Assembly: GCF_046036945.1 (NCBI RefSeq)
Contig: NZ_JBJQOQ010000001.1
Location: 434,001-498,000, forward strand
Direction: 5' to 3'
From: Brevibacillus_C sp046036945
GTDB taxonomy: Bacteria; Bacillota; Bacilli; Brevibacillales; Brevibacillaceae
DNA: 64,000 nucleotides
A program made the position numbers and the translations under genes. The first letter of the stretch is position 1; each line of letters opens with the position of its first letter. Below, one piece after another: positions 8,605 through 17,516 of the stretch. The notes below the pieces were generated by a model. It searched no databases. It was given only the letters and a program-made list of their open reading frames with translations, and was not told the origin of the DNA.

Positions 8605-9165
8605 ATGTTTCCAAATGTACTGGAGGTAGCCAGACAGTTGATCCGCGAGCGGGTCAGTCCGGGCGAGACCGTCATTGATGCGACGATGGGCAACGGCAAC
8701 GATACCTTGTTTCTCGCCCAACTTGTCGGTGATGAGGGCCTGGTTATCGCTTATGACATCCAGCAAGAGGCAGTCGAAAAGACGAGGCTGCGGCTGGAGC
8801 GTGAAGGGGTACTGGCGCGTGTCCAGCTTCACAGGGAAAGTCATGAACAGATCAGCGAGGTTGAAGTGAAGGTAGGGGCCGTCATGTTTAATCTCGGATA
8901 TCTCCCAGGGGGAGACAAGAGCGTGACAACGGAAGCAAAGAGCACCATCCGGGCCATCGGAGCCGGCTTGGAGGCACTCCGTTCCGGCGGCATCATGACC
9001 GTCGTCGTCTATTGGGGGCATGAGGCCGGAAAAGGAGAAAAAGAAGCCGTGGAAAACTACTGCCGGACGCTGGATCAAACCAAGTTCCTCGTCCTGCGAT
9101 ACCAATATGTAAACCAGCAAAACCAAGCCCCCTTCCTGCTGGCGATCGAAAGTCGGGAGGCGTAG
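8605..9165 (+). CDS. mnmM: tRNA 5-aminomethyl-2-thiouridine methyltransferase (YtqB family)
   Basis: 186-residue class I SAM-dependent methyltransferase of the YtqB family, shown in B. subtilis to be MnmM, which completes mnm5s2U34 in tRNA. SAM motif DATMGNGNDTLFLA starts at about residue 24; the FNLGYLPGGD motif typical of YtqB is at about residue 96. Length matches the family. RBS AAAGGAGAG. Stand-alone gene; functionally it joins miaA, miaB and ricA elsewhere in the window as tRNA modification. Confidence 0.9.
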   Translation: MFPNVLEVARQLIRERVSPGETVIDATMGNGNDTLFLAQLVGDEGLVIAYDIQQEAVEKTRLRLEREGVLARVQLHRESHEQISEVEVKVGAVMFNLGYLPGGDKSVTTEAKSTIRAIGAGLEALRSGGIMTVVVYWGHEAGKGEKEAVENYCRTLDQTKFLVLRYQYVNQQNQAPFLLAIESREA

Positions 9166-9270
9166 CCTTCATTTCGGCCAAAAAATAGGCACTCTTTTGC
9201 TATGCATGCAACATACCTTGTAACAAGCAGGCAATATTCCTTCTATCTTTGGTGCAAGAGGGGAATCAAT

Positions 9271-10404
9271 GTGAAAAACATCGGTGTTATGCTCGATTGG
9301 AAGGTGCTGAAGCTGGCTTTGGCGGGAAAGCAGACGTACGAACGGCTTAGCTACTATAAGCTGTTAGGCGAAAAATTAGGACTTGAGCCTATTTTTTATC
9401 ATCCCCGCCAGGTCAACTTGAAAACCAGGGAAGTAAGAGGACTTGTCCTCGTAAGAGGTAGGTTGGTTAGCAAAAGGGTTAAAATTCCAAGAGTGATGCA
9501 TAACCGCGTTTTGGAAGGAAACCCACTTACGAAGCAAATGATCCGCAAGCTAGGGACGATCGGGCGGGTGTATAACGGCCTCATCGTCCGGAACAAGTTA
9601 AGTGTTCACAGACTGTTATTCAGCAATTCCGCCTTGCGCCCCCATCTTCCAATCTCCAGATCATACACATGGGATGGACTCATGGATCTTCTCGGCCAGT
9701 ACCAGGTTGTCTACCTGAAACCGGTCATTGGTTCGGTCGGCCAAGGAGTCGTTCGGATAGAACGGAGCGGCTCTGTATATCTTTGGACGTCTTCATCCAT
9801 TCAGCAGAAACCGTTCCTCCGCAGCGGTTTGCGCCAGCAGGCGAGAAAATGGGTGGGCAACCGCAGATTTCTTATCCAGCAAGGGATAAAATTGGCGCAT
9901 TACAAGGATAGAACGTTTGACATTCGGGTATCGATACAGAAAAATGGGAAGCGCTTGTGGTCCGTTTCGGGAATGGTAGCCAAGCTGGCAAACCGATATA
10001 ATAAACTCAGCAACCTGGCGCAGGGAGGAAGTGCTGAAAAGCTCGACACGGTCCTGCTTTCCATGTTTTCTGAGGCAGAAGTCAGGAAGATCAAGCTCGA
10101 TATCGCCAGAGTTGGCATTCTCATCGCCAAACAGCTTGAATTGAAGAACCCGTCACTCGCCGATATTGGTATTGACATGGGCATTGACTCCCAAGGAAAA
10201 CCTTACATGATTGAGGTAAACGTACGGGATCAGCGTTATTCTTTCTTTAAAGCAGGTGAGTTGGGTATGTTCAGAAAGACGTACCAAACCCCTTTAGAGT
10301 ACGGGAAAAGCTTGTTAGAGGGCAGGCTGCTCTCACAGCCGCTTTTGCATGTGGATTCATTGGAGGATGACGTAAGCCCTTCACTGTGGGAAGGGGAAAC
10401 ATGA
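9271..10404 (+). CDS. YheC/YheD family ATP-grasp, spore-coat-associated protein
   Basis: 377-residue protein of the YheC/YheD family (PF14398), found on the endospore coat in Bacillus. The C-terminal half is an ATP-grasp domain: VYLKPVIGSVGQGV (nucleotide-binding strand and glycine loop), DIRVSIQK, and IDMGIDSQGKPYMIEVN with acidic metal ligands. The reaction catalysed is not known; ATP-grasp enzymes join carboxylates to amines or thiols. GTG at 9271 is chosen because GAGGGGA at 9257-9263 precedes it; a longer frame from 9202 lacks an RBS. Somewhat lower in GC than its neighbours. A second, shorter member is at 31603-32391. Confidence 0.88.
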   Translation: MKNIGVMLDWKVLKLALAGKQTYERLSYYKLLGEKLGLEPIFYHPRQVNLKTREVRGLVLVRGRLVSKRVKIPRVMHNRVLEGNPLTKQMIRKLGTIGRVYNGLIVRNKLSVHRLLFSNSALRPHLPISRSYTWDGLMDLLGQYQVVYLKPVIGSVGQGVVRIERSGSVYLWTSSSIQQKPFLRSGLRQQARKWVGNRRFLIQQGIKLAHYKDRTFDIRVSIQKNGKRLWSVSGMVAKLANRYNKLSNLAQGGSAEKLDTVLLSMFSEAEVRKIKLDIARVGILIAKQLELKNPSLADIGIDMGIDSQGKPYMIEVNVRDQRYSFFKAGELGMFRKTYQTPLEYGKSLLEGRLLSQPLLHVDSLEDDVSPSLWEGET

Positions 10405-10419
10405 CAGGCAGGTTAGGCA

Positions 10420-10452
10420 AAAACGGCAGGGGAGCAATGCCCCTGCCGTTTT
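10420..10452. terminator. bidirectional terminator
   Basis: Perfect 13-bp stem (10420-10432 with 10440-10452) with A and T tails on both sides, between the convergent YheC/D and cbpB genes. Confidence 0.9.
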
Positions 10453-10489
10453 GAACGGTTCGAAGATTTCGGCCAGTTCTGCCAGTTGA

Positions 10490-10927
10490 TTAACTCTCCC
10501 GGAAGTACCGGTACAGGATCGCCAGGATCGCCCGCCGGGTGAGGATGCCGAGGAAGACGCCTTGATCGTCTTCAATGCAAACGTACGGATGGTTAATGGA
10601 AAGCTCAAGCGCCCGCATAAAATTTTCCTGCTGTCTGATTCGCGGGATTTTAGGGTTCATCACTTCCTCAACTTTATGTTCATGCAGCGTTTCATATTCA
10701 ATTCGCTCAATGCCAAGTATGGATTCCATAATCAGGGTTGTACTAATTTGTCCGTGGATTTTGTAATCGAGATCGAGCACCGGTACAGCAGAGTAGCCGG
10801 ATTTAATCAACACCAAAAGGGCGTGTTCCAGAGAATTTCCCAGCTGTACATGAGCTACTTTTGATGCTGGAATCATGAGTTCACTAATTTCATGTTCAAG
10901 CAACCGGCTGAATTGTGGATGATTCAC
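10490..10927 (-). CDS. cbpB: CBS-domain protein CbpB (YkuL), cyclic-di-AMP binding family
   Basis: 145-residue tandem CBS protein. The segments ASKVAHVQLGNSLEHALLVL and GIERIEYETL match B. subtilis CbpB (YkuL), which binds c-di-AMP and, when free of it, activates the (p)ppGpp synthetase Rel. Two CBS units at about 12-65 and 75-140. Start taken as the GTG at 10927, 9 nt after AAAGGAA on the minus strand; a GTG three codons earlier overlaps that RBS. The longer open frame to 11050 has no family similarity. Confidence 0.85.
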   Translation of the reverse strand: MNHPQFSRLLEHEISELMIPASKVAHVQLGNSLEHALLVLIKSGYSAVPVLDLDYKIHGQISTTLIMESILGIERIEYETLHEHKVEEVMNPKIPRIRQQENFMRALELSINHPYVCIEDDQGVFLGILTRRAILAILYRYFRES

Positions 10928-11116
10928 AACTTTCACTTCCTTTGCAACCAAATTAGCTCCCGCTTCATCATACGTTGTATGCGTAGGTTTGTAAAGGGTA
11001 AGAGCCCTAAAAACAGCCTGAATTGAAAGGGCTTTCAAATGGCGAGACAAAAGTATGCCCGGCTGACGCCAGGCGACGGATCAAGGTATGAAAGTCCCGT
11101 CAGGACGAGGATGCAT

Positions 11117-12256
11117 TCAGGTTTGATAGGAACGCACTGTTGACGTTTGCCGCTTGTCCCGCTTTTGTTTCCGCTGGAGCCAAAATGCGATGGAGGTGTG
11201 CTGAAACAGGAAGATGCTGGCCGGGACGGTAACCAAAAACATGGCTGCGACCAACACCGGCGTCGACCAAGGCAGGCGGTAGATGACGTAACTCTCCAGC
11301 AAAAACAGAATCATCGGGTGGACTAAATACAGCGCCATATTGTACTTGGCCAGCTTGGCGAGCCATCCGCTGATGACAGGCAGCTTCCCAAGGTGTGCCA
11401 GAAAGGGGTAGGATGCCAGGATAAAACTGGTCGTATAGATCAGGTAGAGCGGACTGAAGATGTTGAGTCCTTCCTCATAGCTGATATAGCTTGTCAGGTA
11501 ACTCCCGGCAATAACGGCCGTAAGTCCAATGAACAGCAGCAAAGCAACGTATCGGAAGCGGTGTACCCATATCCGCCACTTGTCGATGTTCAGCCCGGCA
11601 TAACAGCCAAGAAGAAAGTAAAAGAGGTACATAAACGCGTAATTTTGACCGTAGCTGTAGATCTGCTGCAGAAAAGACATCAAAGCGGATGCATTCCAGT
11701 CAATAGGTACGCCCGGCGTGACAAATACGTACCGGTAACAGGCGTACAGGACTGCCTGAACGGCGAAGACGATCAGCACGTGAACAAAGCGCAGCCTTTG
11801 TTCGATCAACCGCTTGAAAAGCATGAACAAAATGTTCAACTGCAGGTACAAAGGGATATAGTACAAATGGTAAAATGCGCTCCCTGTCAGTACGCTCTTC
11901 AAAAATTCGGGAACGACAATCTCCGGCTGCAAGGTCTGAAAGCGGACACAGGTGTAGATTCCTGTCCAAATCAGGTACGGAACCAGTACATTGATCCAAC
12001 GCTTCCGCCAAAATTTGCGCCAATCCACTTCCCGGTTGGCGTACCAGTAGAACATCAGCAAACCCGTGCCAAAAATAAAGAGAGAACGGCCAAACCGCAA
12101 CAAAATGATGGAGAGGGCCTGTGCATCGTAATTTCCCGGAAAGTCCTGGCTCGCTGCAATGAAAAAACCGAGGATGTGAATAACCAAAACCGTGAAGGCA
12201 CCGAAGACAAATAGTCCATTTACATCTGTAAAAGAGCCTCTGCGGTTCTGTTCCAT
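11117..12256 (-). CDS. membrane acyltransferase family 3 protein
   Basis: 379-residue polytopic protein of the acyltransferase-3 (PF01757) family. About ten hydrophobic segments are visible. The family transfers acetyl or succinyl groups to cell-surface glycans, sterols or lipids. The N-terminal histidine region reads VIHILGFF, fitting the usual catalytic His. RBS GGAGGATCC on the minus strand. It sits 29 bp downstream of the lipL-like gene on the same strand; co-transcription is possible. Substrate cannot be assigned. Confidence 0.78.
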   Translation of the reverse strand: MEQNRRGSFTDVNGLFVFGAFTVLVIHILGFFIAASQDFPGNYDAQALSIILLRFGRSLFIFGTGLLMFYWYANREVDWRKFWRKRWINVLVPYLIWTGIYTCVRFQTLQPEIVVPEFLKSVLTGSAFYHLYYIPLYLQLNILFMLFKRLIEQRLRFVHVLIVFAVQAVLYACYRYVFVTPGVPIDWNASALMSFLQQIYSYGQNYAFMYLFYFLLGCYAGLNIDKWRIWVHRFRYVALLLFIGLTAVIAGSYLTSYISYEEGLNIFSPLYLIYTTSFILASYPFLAHLGKLPVISGWLAKLAKYNMALYLVHPMILFLLESYVIYRLPWSTPVLVAAMFLVTVPASIFLFQHTSIAFWLQRKQKRDKRQTSTVRSYQT

Positions 12257-12285
12257 GGATCCTCCCCCCTTCTGAGATGGATATT

Positions 12286-13137
12286 TCAGCTGTTTGACAG
12301 TGAGTCGGCCTGTTTTAATTCCTCGCTCGAGTATCCGTAAAGACCAAGGCGTTCAGTCAGATGTGTGCGTGCTTCTGAAAAGTCTGCAACGGGCAGAGAA
12401 AACGGAACTTTTTCAACTGCCCAGAATTTCTCACAAGCAGCTAACAGGTGTTCTTTTGCTTCTGAAAGCGTCACAGATCGGCCGGTCAACTCCGATAGAC
12501 TGCCGATCGTCGCCGGGTCAATCCAGGGAATCGGTTTGTTCTGAAGCATCTCGGCCAGTCCGGCTTCCCTGTAGAAATTGTCCATCAGCTCTCCGCGTTC
12601 AAGCCCGCTTCCTTCTACATTTATGCACAGCTGAAGGATGGAGCCGTGACGGGTGCGACGCTGTGCCATACCGCCCAGCTTCTTTCCGCTGATTGCGAAG
12701 TCGTAGTCGCCGGCACAGTAGGAACCAGCCACTTCCCCGATTTCAACCGGGCCGTAACTCTCAAGCCCTGTGCTGATGATCGCTGCCGAGAGGCGAAAGA
12801 AGTCGTCGATGGAAATGCGTGTATCGGGCAAGAGAATCGCCACATTCAACACGCCGGCATCAAGCGGGACACACGCTCCACCAGAGGAGCGCAGCACACA
12901 GCCAAATCCGCGTTCGGCAGCAAATTTCAGCCCCTGTGACAAATAGGGCAGCCTGGCATCGCGGCGGCCAAGGTAGAGCGCGCGATCGTATATCCATAAG
13001 TGAATAATGGGCAGCGCACCCGGTTTGCCGAGGCTGTTGGCCAAGGCTTCATCGAACGCGAGCGGATCGATTGGGTTCGCCGTATGGATACCAGAGTCCA
13101 TCCAGCGAAAAGGTTGCGAAACGCGAAGGTCAGACAA
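12286..13137 (-). CDS. lipoate/octanoate transfer protein of LplA fold, LipL-like amidotransferase
   Basis: 283-residue BPL/LplA-fold protein. It contains RSSGGACVPLDAGVLN (ligand-binding loop) and GSYCAGDYDFAISGKKLGG, with the cysteine at the catalytic position and the conserved lysine of the LipL/LipM branch. Bacillus LipL moves octanoyl groups from GcvH to the E2 subunits of 2-oxoacid dehydrogenases, LipM from ACP to GcvH. The N-terminal FDEAL region fits LipL better, but LipM is not excluded. The likely client in this window is the PdhC lipoyl domain. Upstream is a terminator of the SLH gene, so it probably has its own promoter. Confidence 0.72.
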   Translation of the reverse strand: MSDLRVSQPFRWMDSGIHTANPIDPLAFDEALANSLGKPGALPIIHLWIYDRALYLGRRDARLPYLSQGLKFAAERGFGCVLRSSGGACVPLDAGVLNVAILLPDTRISIDDFFRLSAAIISTGLESYGPVEIGEVAGSYCAGDYDFAISGKKLGGMAQRRTRHGSILQLCINVEGSGLERGELMDNFYREAGLAEMLQNKPIPWIDPATIGSLSELTGRSVTLSEAKEHLLAACEKFWAVEKVPFSLPVADFSEARTHLTERLGLYGYSSEELKQADSLSNS

Positions 13138-13247
13138 GGTAATACTCCTTCCGAATTGCCAGCTTGACCGGCAAAAGTCGGATATTATTATACACGTACC
13201 CTTATATTTTTTCTAGTTGTGAATTTTTCATAACCAAGAAAAACAGG

Positions 13248-13275
13248 AAAGCCGCTTCCGAAAAGAAGCGGCTTT
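13248..13275. terminator. terminator of the SLH-protein gene
   Basis: Perfect 11-bp stem (13248-13258 with 13265-13275), with a T-rich run on the minus strand. Confidence 0.8.
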
Positions 13276-13286
13276 TGCGTATTTGC

Positions 13287-14534
13287 TTATTTCGTAACTT
13301 CCTTAAATTGGAAGTTATCGAAATAGGTCATTTTGTCTGGTACATCTTTGGTGGCGTCCTTGTGCAGATAAAGGCCGAGTGATGTTCCATCAATCGAATA
13401 ATCCTGTTGGCCGAAGACAAATGAATCATTGACGTATATCGAGTAACTGTTCTTTTTAACTGAGATTTTCAGTTTATTGGTGGTTTGCAGTTTGTAGGCG
13501 ACGGTTGCCAACGTAGTCGTATTCTTGTTCTTTGCATCCTTGACGTGTGAGACGGTGATTGCCTTTTTGCCGATCGTCACCACGTCTGCCTCGCCGTCCT
13601 TGCCGTTGAAGAAGAGTCCGCCTAAACCTTCTGTCCCGTCTGCAATAACGTCTACCTGTATTTCATAATTTTCGGGTTTGGCCGATTCGTTCCATTTTAA
13701 AGGCAAGAAGTAGTGGTACAGCTTGGATTCATTGGATACGGCTGTTGCCCGGCCGCCAACCACTCCCCAGTTTCCGGTTGCTTCCTTTGTCAGCCAATTG
13801 TCGAGGTTCTTGTTGGAAAAGGAATCGCTGATCGAGATCGGTTTTTTCGGATCTTCCGGTTTTGGTTTTGTTGAATCGTCCGGCGGGAAGACGACCTTTG
13901 TCTCATCCAACCCGGCACGGTACAACAGGGATGCCGCTTCTGCTCGGGTAATCGGATCCTGAGGCCGGAATGTCCTGTCATCAAAGCCCTTGATCAAGTC
14001 GGTTTGGACGGCGATGGCGATGAACGGCTGCAGGTTCGGCGATATCTTGGAATAGTCGCGGAAGCGCGATAAAATCGACAGGTCCGCTTTCTTGCTCTGA
14101 TCGTACCCCATCAACCGGACGAGGGCGACGGCGATGTCTTCCCGGACAGCGTATTCATCAGGTTTGTACAGGTAAGTCGTACCTGATTTGTAGCCGGTCA
14201 AATAATTTTTTGCCAGCTCCACATAGTAAAAGGCCCAGTGGTTGCGGTCCACATCTTTAAATGTCTGTTTGACTGAACTGGACTTTTTGATCTCGATATC
14301 TGCTGCTGCGATCATGATTTTGGCAAATTCCGCACGGGTGATTTTATTGTTGGGGCGGAAGGTGCCATCGGTGTACCCCTGGATAATCCCTTTTTCGGCC
14401 ATGGCAGAGATGGCTTCATATGCCCAATGGTTGCGCGGCACGTCTTTGAATGTTGTTGCAGCCTGTGCCTGCGCAAGCGGCATCATGGCAAACAGCAACA
14501 AGCCGGCGAGAAAAAATAACGCTAGTTTACGCAT
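13287..14534 (-). CDS. S-layer homology domain protein with C-terminal sandwich domain
   Basis: 415-residue secreted protein. Signal peptide at residues 1-26 (KLALFFLAGLLLF core, cleavage probably after AQA). Three SLH repeats follow (about 28-85, 90-150, 155-215); the first and third contain GxxDGTFRP-type motifs (GYTDGTFRP, GFDDRTFRP). A Pro/Lys-rich linker is near 225. The C-terminal domain (about 235-415) looks like a LamG/glycosyl-hydrolase-associated beta sandwich (WGVVGGRATAVSNESKLYHY, YFDNFQF). SLH domains bind pyruvylated secondary wall polymer; the sandwich could bind glycan. Function beyond wall anchoring is not known. Confidence 0.88.
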   Translation of the reverse strand: MRKLALFFLAGLLLFAMMPLAQAQAATTFKDVPRNHWAYEAISAMAEKGIIQGYTDGTFRPNNKITRAEFAKIMIAAADIEIKKSSSVKQTFKDVDRNHWAFYYVELAKNYLTGYKSGTTYLYKPDEYAVREDIAVALVRLMGYDQSKKADLSILSRFRDYSKISPNLQPFIAIAVQTDLIKGFDDRTFRPQDPITRAEAASLLYRAGLDETKVVFPPDDSTKPKPEDPKKPISISDSFSNKNLDNWLTKEATGNWGVVGGRATAVSNESKLYHYFLPLKWNESAKPENYEIQVDVIADGTEGLGGLFFNGKDGEADVVTIGKKAITVSHVKDAKNKNTTTLATVAYKLQTTNKLKISVKKNSYSIYVNDSFVFGQQDYSIDGTSLGLYLHKDATKDVPDKMTYFDNFQFKEVTK

Positions 14535-14692
14535 GGTTCCCTCCTTGAATGTGGTTGATTTGCTCCTTTAGACGTCGTCGGACGAGGGAAAGTTGCAAGT
14601 CCCAGAAAAAATAGACTATGGTAAAATTTACCCAACACAATATTCCAATTTCAGCCGCTGCTAATGCTGCTTCTAGGTGTCCAGCTGGTAAT

Positions 14693-14703
14693 TGTGGTAT
14701 AAT
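14693..14703 (+). promoter_or_regulatory. extended -10 promoter for miaB operon
   Basis: TGG-TATAAT with TATAAT at 14698-14703; no good -35 at the usual distance. It lies 45 bp before miaB. A palindrome GGTAAA-A-TTTACC is at 14620-14632 between the divergent genes. Confidence 0.5.
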
Positions 14704-14747
14704 GTCTTGATGTGAACCCATTAACAATCATTTTGAGGTGATAGATC

Positions 14748-16259
14748 ATGACAACATCGGGGAGTTCGACACCGGACTTAAAATCCGCCCAAAAGTCGAA
14801 TAGCAAGAAAGATTACTCGATCTATTTTCAGCCTCCTTCCTTAAAAGAGGCGAAGAAACGCGGCAAGGAAGAGATTGCCGTCCACTACAACTTCTCGATT
14901 CCAGAGGATATGGAAGGGATCGGAAAGGGCAAGCGTTACCTGGTCCGTACGTACGGATGCCAGATGAACGAGCACGACAGCGAGACGATCTCCGGCATTT
15001 TGGAACAGATGGGATATGCTCCTGCCAACGATGAGGCAGAGGCTGACATCGTTCTGTTCAACACCTGTGCCATTCGCGAGAACGCCGAGGATAAGGTGTT
15101 TGGCGAATTGGGCCACATGAAACGGATGAAGCACAACAACCCCAACCTGATTCTCGGTGTCTGCGGATGCATGTCCCAGGAGGAGAGCGTCGTAAACAAG
15201 ATCCTGAAGAGCTACCAGCACGTGGATCTCATTTTTGGGACGCATAACATCCACCGTTTGCCGCATTTGCTGCGGGACGCGATGTTCAGCAAGGAAATGG
15301 TCGTCGAGGTGTGGTCCAAAGAGGGAGACATCATCGAGAATATGCCAAAGCTTCGCGAGGGCAGCATCAAGGCGTGGGTCAATATCATGTACGGCTGTGA
15401 CAAATTCTGCACCTACTGCATCGTGCCGTATACACGCGGGAAAGAGCGGAGCCGCCGTCCGGATGACGTCATCGCCGAAGTGCGGGAATTGGCGCGGCAG
15501 GGCTTTAAAGAGATTATGCTGCTCGGGCAAAACGTCAACGCCTACGGCAAGGATTTTGAGGACATCACCTACGGCTTTGGCGATTTGCTCGACGATCTGC
15601 ATAAGATCGACATCCCGCGGATCCGCTTTACCACCAGCCACCCGCGCGACTTTGACGACCATCTGATCGAAGTGCTGGCCAAAGGCGGCAATCTGGTAGA
15701 GCAGATTCACCTGCCGGTGCAGTCAGGCAGCACAGAGGTCCTGAAAAAAATGGCCCGGAAGTACAGCAGGGAGCATTATCTTGAGCTGGTGCGAAAGATT
15801 AAAGCCGCCATTCCGCATGCTGCTTTGACGACAGACATCATCGTCGGGTTCCCAGGTGAGACGGACGAACAGTTCGAAGAGACGCTCTCCCTGGTGGAAG
15901 AAGTAGGCTATGACTCTGCCTATACGTTTATCTATTCCCCTCGCGAAGGGACGCCTGCGGCGGTCATGGAGGACAACGTTCCGCCTGAAGTGAAAAAACA
16001 ACGCCTGCAGCGCTTGATGGATCTGCAAAATCGCATCAGTCTGGAAAAAAATCTCGCCCTGCAAGGCGAAGTAGTGGAACTGCTCGTCGAAGGGGAAAGC
16101 AAAACGAACCCCGATGTCCTGTCCGGCCGTACCCGCACAGGCAAGCTCGTCCACTTTACAGGCGACAAATCCATGATAGGCCAGTTTGTGCACGTGCGTA
16201 TCACGGAAGCGAAGACGTGGACGCTGCACGGTGAAATCGTAACCAAGGTAGGAGTGTAG
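14748..16259 (+). CDS. miaB: tRNA-2-methylthio-N6-dimethylallyladenosine synthase
   Basis: 503-residue radical-SAM methylthiotransferase that converts i6A37 (made by MiaA, also in the window) to ms2i6A37. An N-terminal extension of about 65 residues is typical of the Bacillota form. The UPF0004 domain supplies three Fe-S cysteines (YGCQMNEHD, FNTCAIREN, VCGCMSQ). The radical-SAM motif CDKFCTYC is at about 221-228, and a C-terminal TRAM domain is present. First gene of a conserved miaB-ricA-cotE cluster. Confidence 0.97.
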   Translation: MTTSGSSTPDLKSAQKSNSKKDYSIYFQPPSLKEAKKRGKEEIAVHYNFSIPEDMEGIGKGKRYLVRTYGCQMNEHDSETISGILEQMGYAPANDEAEADIVLFNTCAIRENAEDKVFGELGHMKRMKHNNPNLILGVCGCMSQEESVVNKILKSYQHVDLIFGTHNIHRLPHLLRDAMFSKEMVVEVWSKEGDIIENMPKLREGSIKAWVNIMYGCDKFCTYCIVPYTRGKERSRRPDDVIAEVRELARQGFKEIMLLGQNVNAYGKDFEDITYGFGDLLDDLHKIDIPRIRFTTSHPRDFDDHLIEVLAKGGNLVEQIHLPVQSGSTEVLKKMARKYSREHYLELVRKIKAAIPHAALTTDIIVGFPGETDEQFEETLSLVEEVGYDSAYTFIYSPREGTPAAVMEDNVPPEVKKQRLQRLMDLQNRISLEKNLALQGEVVELLVEGESKTNPDVLSGRTRTGKLVHFTGDKSMIGQFVHVRITEAKTWTLHGEIVTKVGV

Positions 16260-16260
16260 G

Positions 16261-16710
16261 ATGATGGAACAAAACCAAGTGATTACGGATAAAGATATCT
16301 TAGCGAGGGCGCGTGAATTGGCTGCGATGATTTCCCGGTCGAAGGAAGTTGACTTCTACAAGCGGGCGGAGCAGCAGATCAAGCATAATGAGCGGGTGCA
16401 GGAGTTGATCAGCCAGCTCAAGCGGAAACAGAAGGAACTCGTGATGTTTGAGTCGATGAACAATCAGGAGCTGGCCAAGAAGGTAGAGGCGGAGTACAAC
16501 CAACTGCATGACGAATTGGACAGTATCCCGATCGTCGCCGAGTTTAAGCAATCGCAAATCGATGTGAACGATTTGCTGCAGATGGTGACAAACGTCATCA
16601 CAAACACAGTGTCTGAGCGGATTATCCTGGACACCGGCGGCAATCCGTTGACCGGACAGACAGGGGGAGGGCCGGAGCGCAAGGACTCGGACAGCTGCTG
16701 CGGCTGCTGA
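16261..16710 (+). CDS. ricA: YlbF/YmcA family protein RicA
   Basis: 149-residue helical protein of the YlbF/YmcA family. Its place directly after miaB and before cotE is that of B. subtilis ricA (ymcA). RicA joins RicF and RicT in a complex carrying Fe-S clusters that supports RNase Y-dependent mRNA maturation, sporulation and competence. The C-terminal CCGC is consistent with cluster binding. It starts 1 nt after the miaB stop at tandem ATG codons. RNase Y, its functional partner, is encoded at 793-2343. Confidence 0.9.
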   Translation: MMEQNQVITDKDILARARELAAMISRSKEVDFYKRAEQQIKHNERVQELISQLKRKQKELVMFESMNNQELAKKVEAEYNQLHDELDSIPIVAEFKQSQIDVNDLLQMVTNVITNTVSERIILDTGGNPLTGQTGGGPERKDSDSCCGC

Positions 16711-16802
16711 CGGGCTTGTAGCCTTCGGCAACGGCCATCGTCGCAAAATGGGCTTTTCAAAACTCGGCATAAGCTTTTCTTGCACCCTAGACGAATGACC
16801 TG

Positions 16803-16810
16803 CATACAAA
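16803..16810 (+). promoter_or_regulatory. possible sigma-E type -10 for cotE
   Basis: CATACAAA fits the sigma-E -10 (CATACANT-like), 34 bp before cotE. The -35 region about 14-15 bp upstream (GCACCCT) is a poor match, so support is weak; sporulation control is expected from B. subtilis cotE. Confidence 0.35.
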
Positions 16811-16843
16811 TGTACAGAAACGTTGTATGGAGGAGGTAACGAA

Positions 16844-17407
16844 ATGTCGGGTATAGATAAAGACCTGCAGTGCCGGGAACTCATCGCAAAAGCCGTATGT
16901 GGCAAAGGCCAGAAATACTCCACTACGACACAGACCATTTTGCCGTCTCATACACCTTCGACAATTTTGGGATGCTGGCTGATTAACAACAGTTTCCAAG
17001 CGGAAAAAGTCGGAGATGCTATTGAAATTACCGGTACTTGTGACGTCAACTTGTGGTATTCGTTCGCTGACAACACGCAGACGGAAGTAAAGAAAGAAAC
17101 TGTTTCCTATCATGAAACAGTGCCGCTTTCCTACTACGATACGAACTGCCGCGGCGATCTGGAGATCATCGCCCGGGCTGTTGAGCAGCCGAAATGCGTC
17201 AAGGCCGAGATTTCCGGCGGGGGTACGGTCACCATCCGTATCGAAATGGAGTACGCGGTGGAAGTCATCGGCGAAACGAAGATGTGTGTCGTCGTCTGCT
17301 CCGGCGGTTGTGATGATAAAGACTTTGTCATCGATGATTTTAGCGATAGCAGCGAGGATTATGACGATTTTGAATCGGCCGATGCCCTGTTTGACGATCT
17401 CGACTAA
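16844..17407 (+). CDS. cotE: outer spore coat morphogenetic protein CotE
   Basis: 187 residues, similar to the 181 of B. subtilis CotE, which organises the outer coat in the mother cell. The N-terminal CRELIAKAVCGKGQK and central TCDVNLWYSF segments are conserved, and the acidic C-terminal tail (DDFSDSSEDYDDFE) is typical. Start at 16844 is set by GGAGGT 9 nt upstream. A perfect terminator follows at once, separating it from the amidoligase gene. Confidence 0.96.
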   Translation: MSGIDKDLQCRELIAKAVCGKGQKYSTTTQTILPSHTPSTILGCWLINNSFQAEKVGDAIEITGTCDVNLWYSFADNTQTEVKKETVSYHETVPLSYYDTNCRGDLEIIARAVEQPKCVKAEISGGGTVTIRIEMEYAVEVIGETKMCVVVCSGGCDDKDFVIDDFSDSSEDYDDFESADALFDDLD

Positions 17408-17437
17408 AGAGAGGAGAACCACACTCCTCTCTTTTTT
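17406..17437 (+). terminator. terminator after cotE
   Basis: 11-bp stem (17406-17416 with 17424-17434), 7-nt loop, T-run; overlaps the cotE stop codon. Confidence 0.88.
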
Positions 17438-17516
17438 GCTTGCTTGCGAGCAGAAAATGCGACCCTCACCGCTTGCTGGGTTCTTGCATAAGATGTAGGC
17501 GGAGGGGAGACACAGG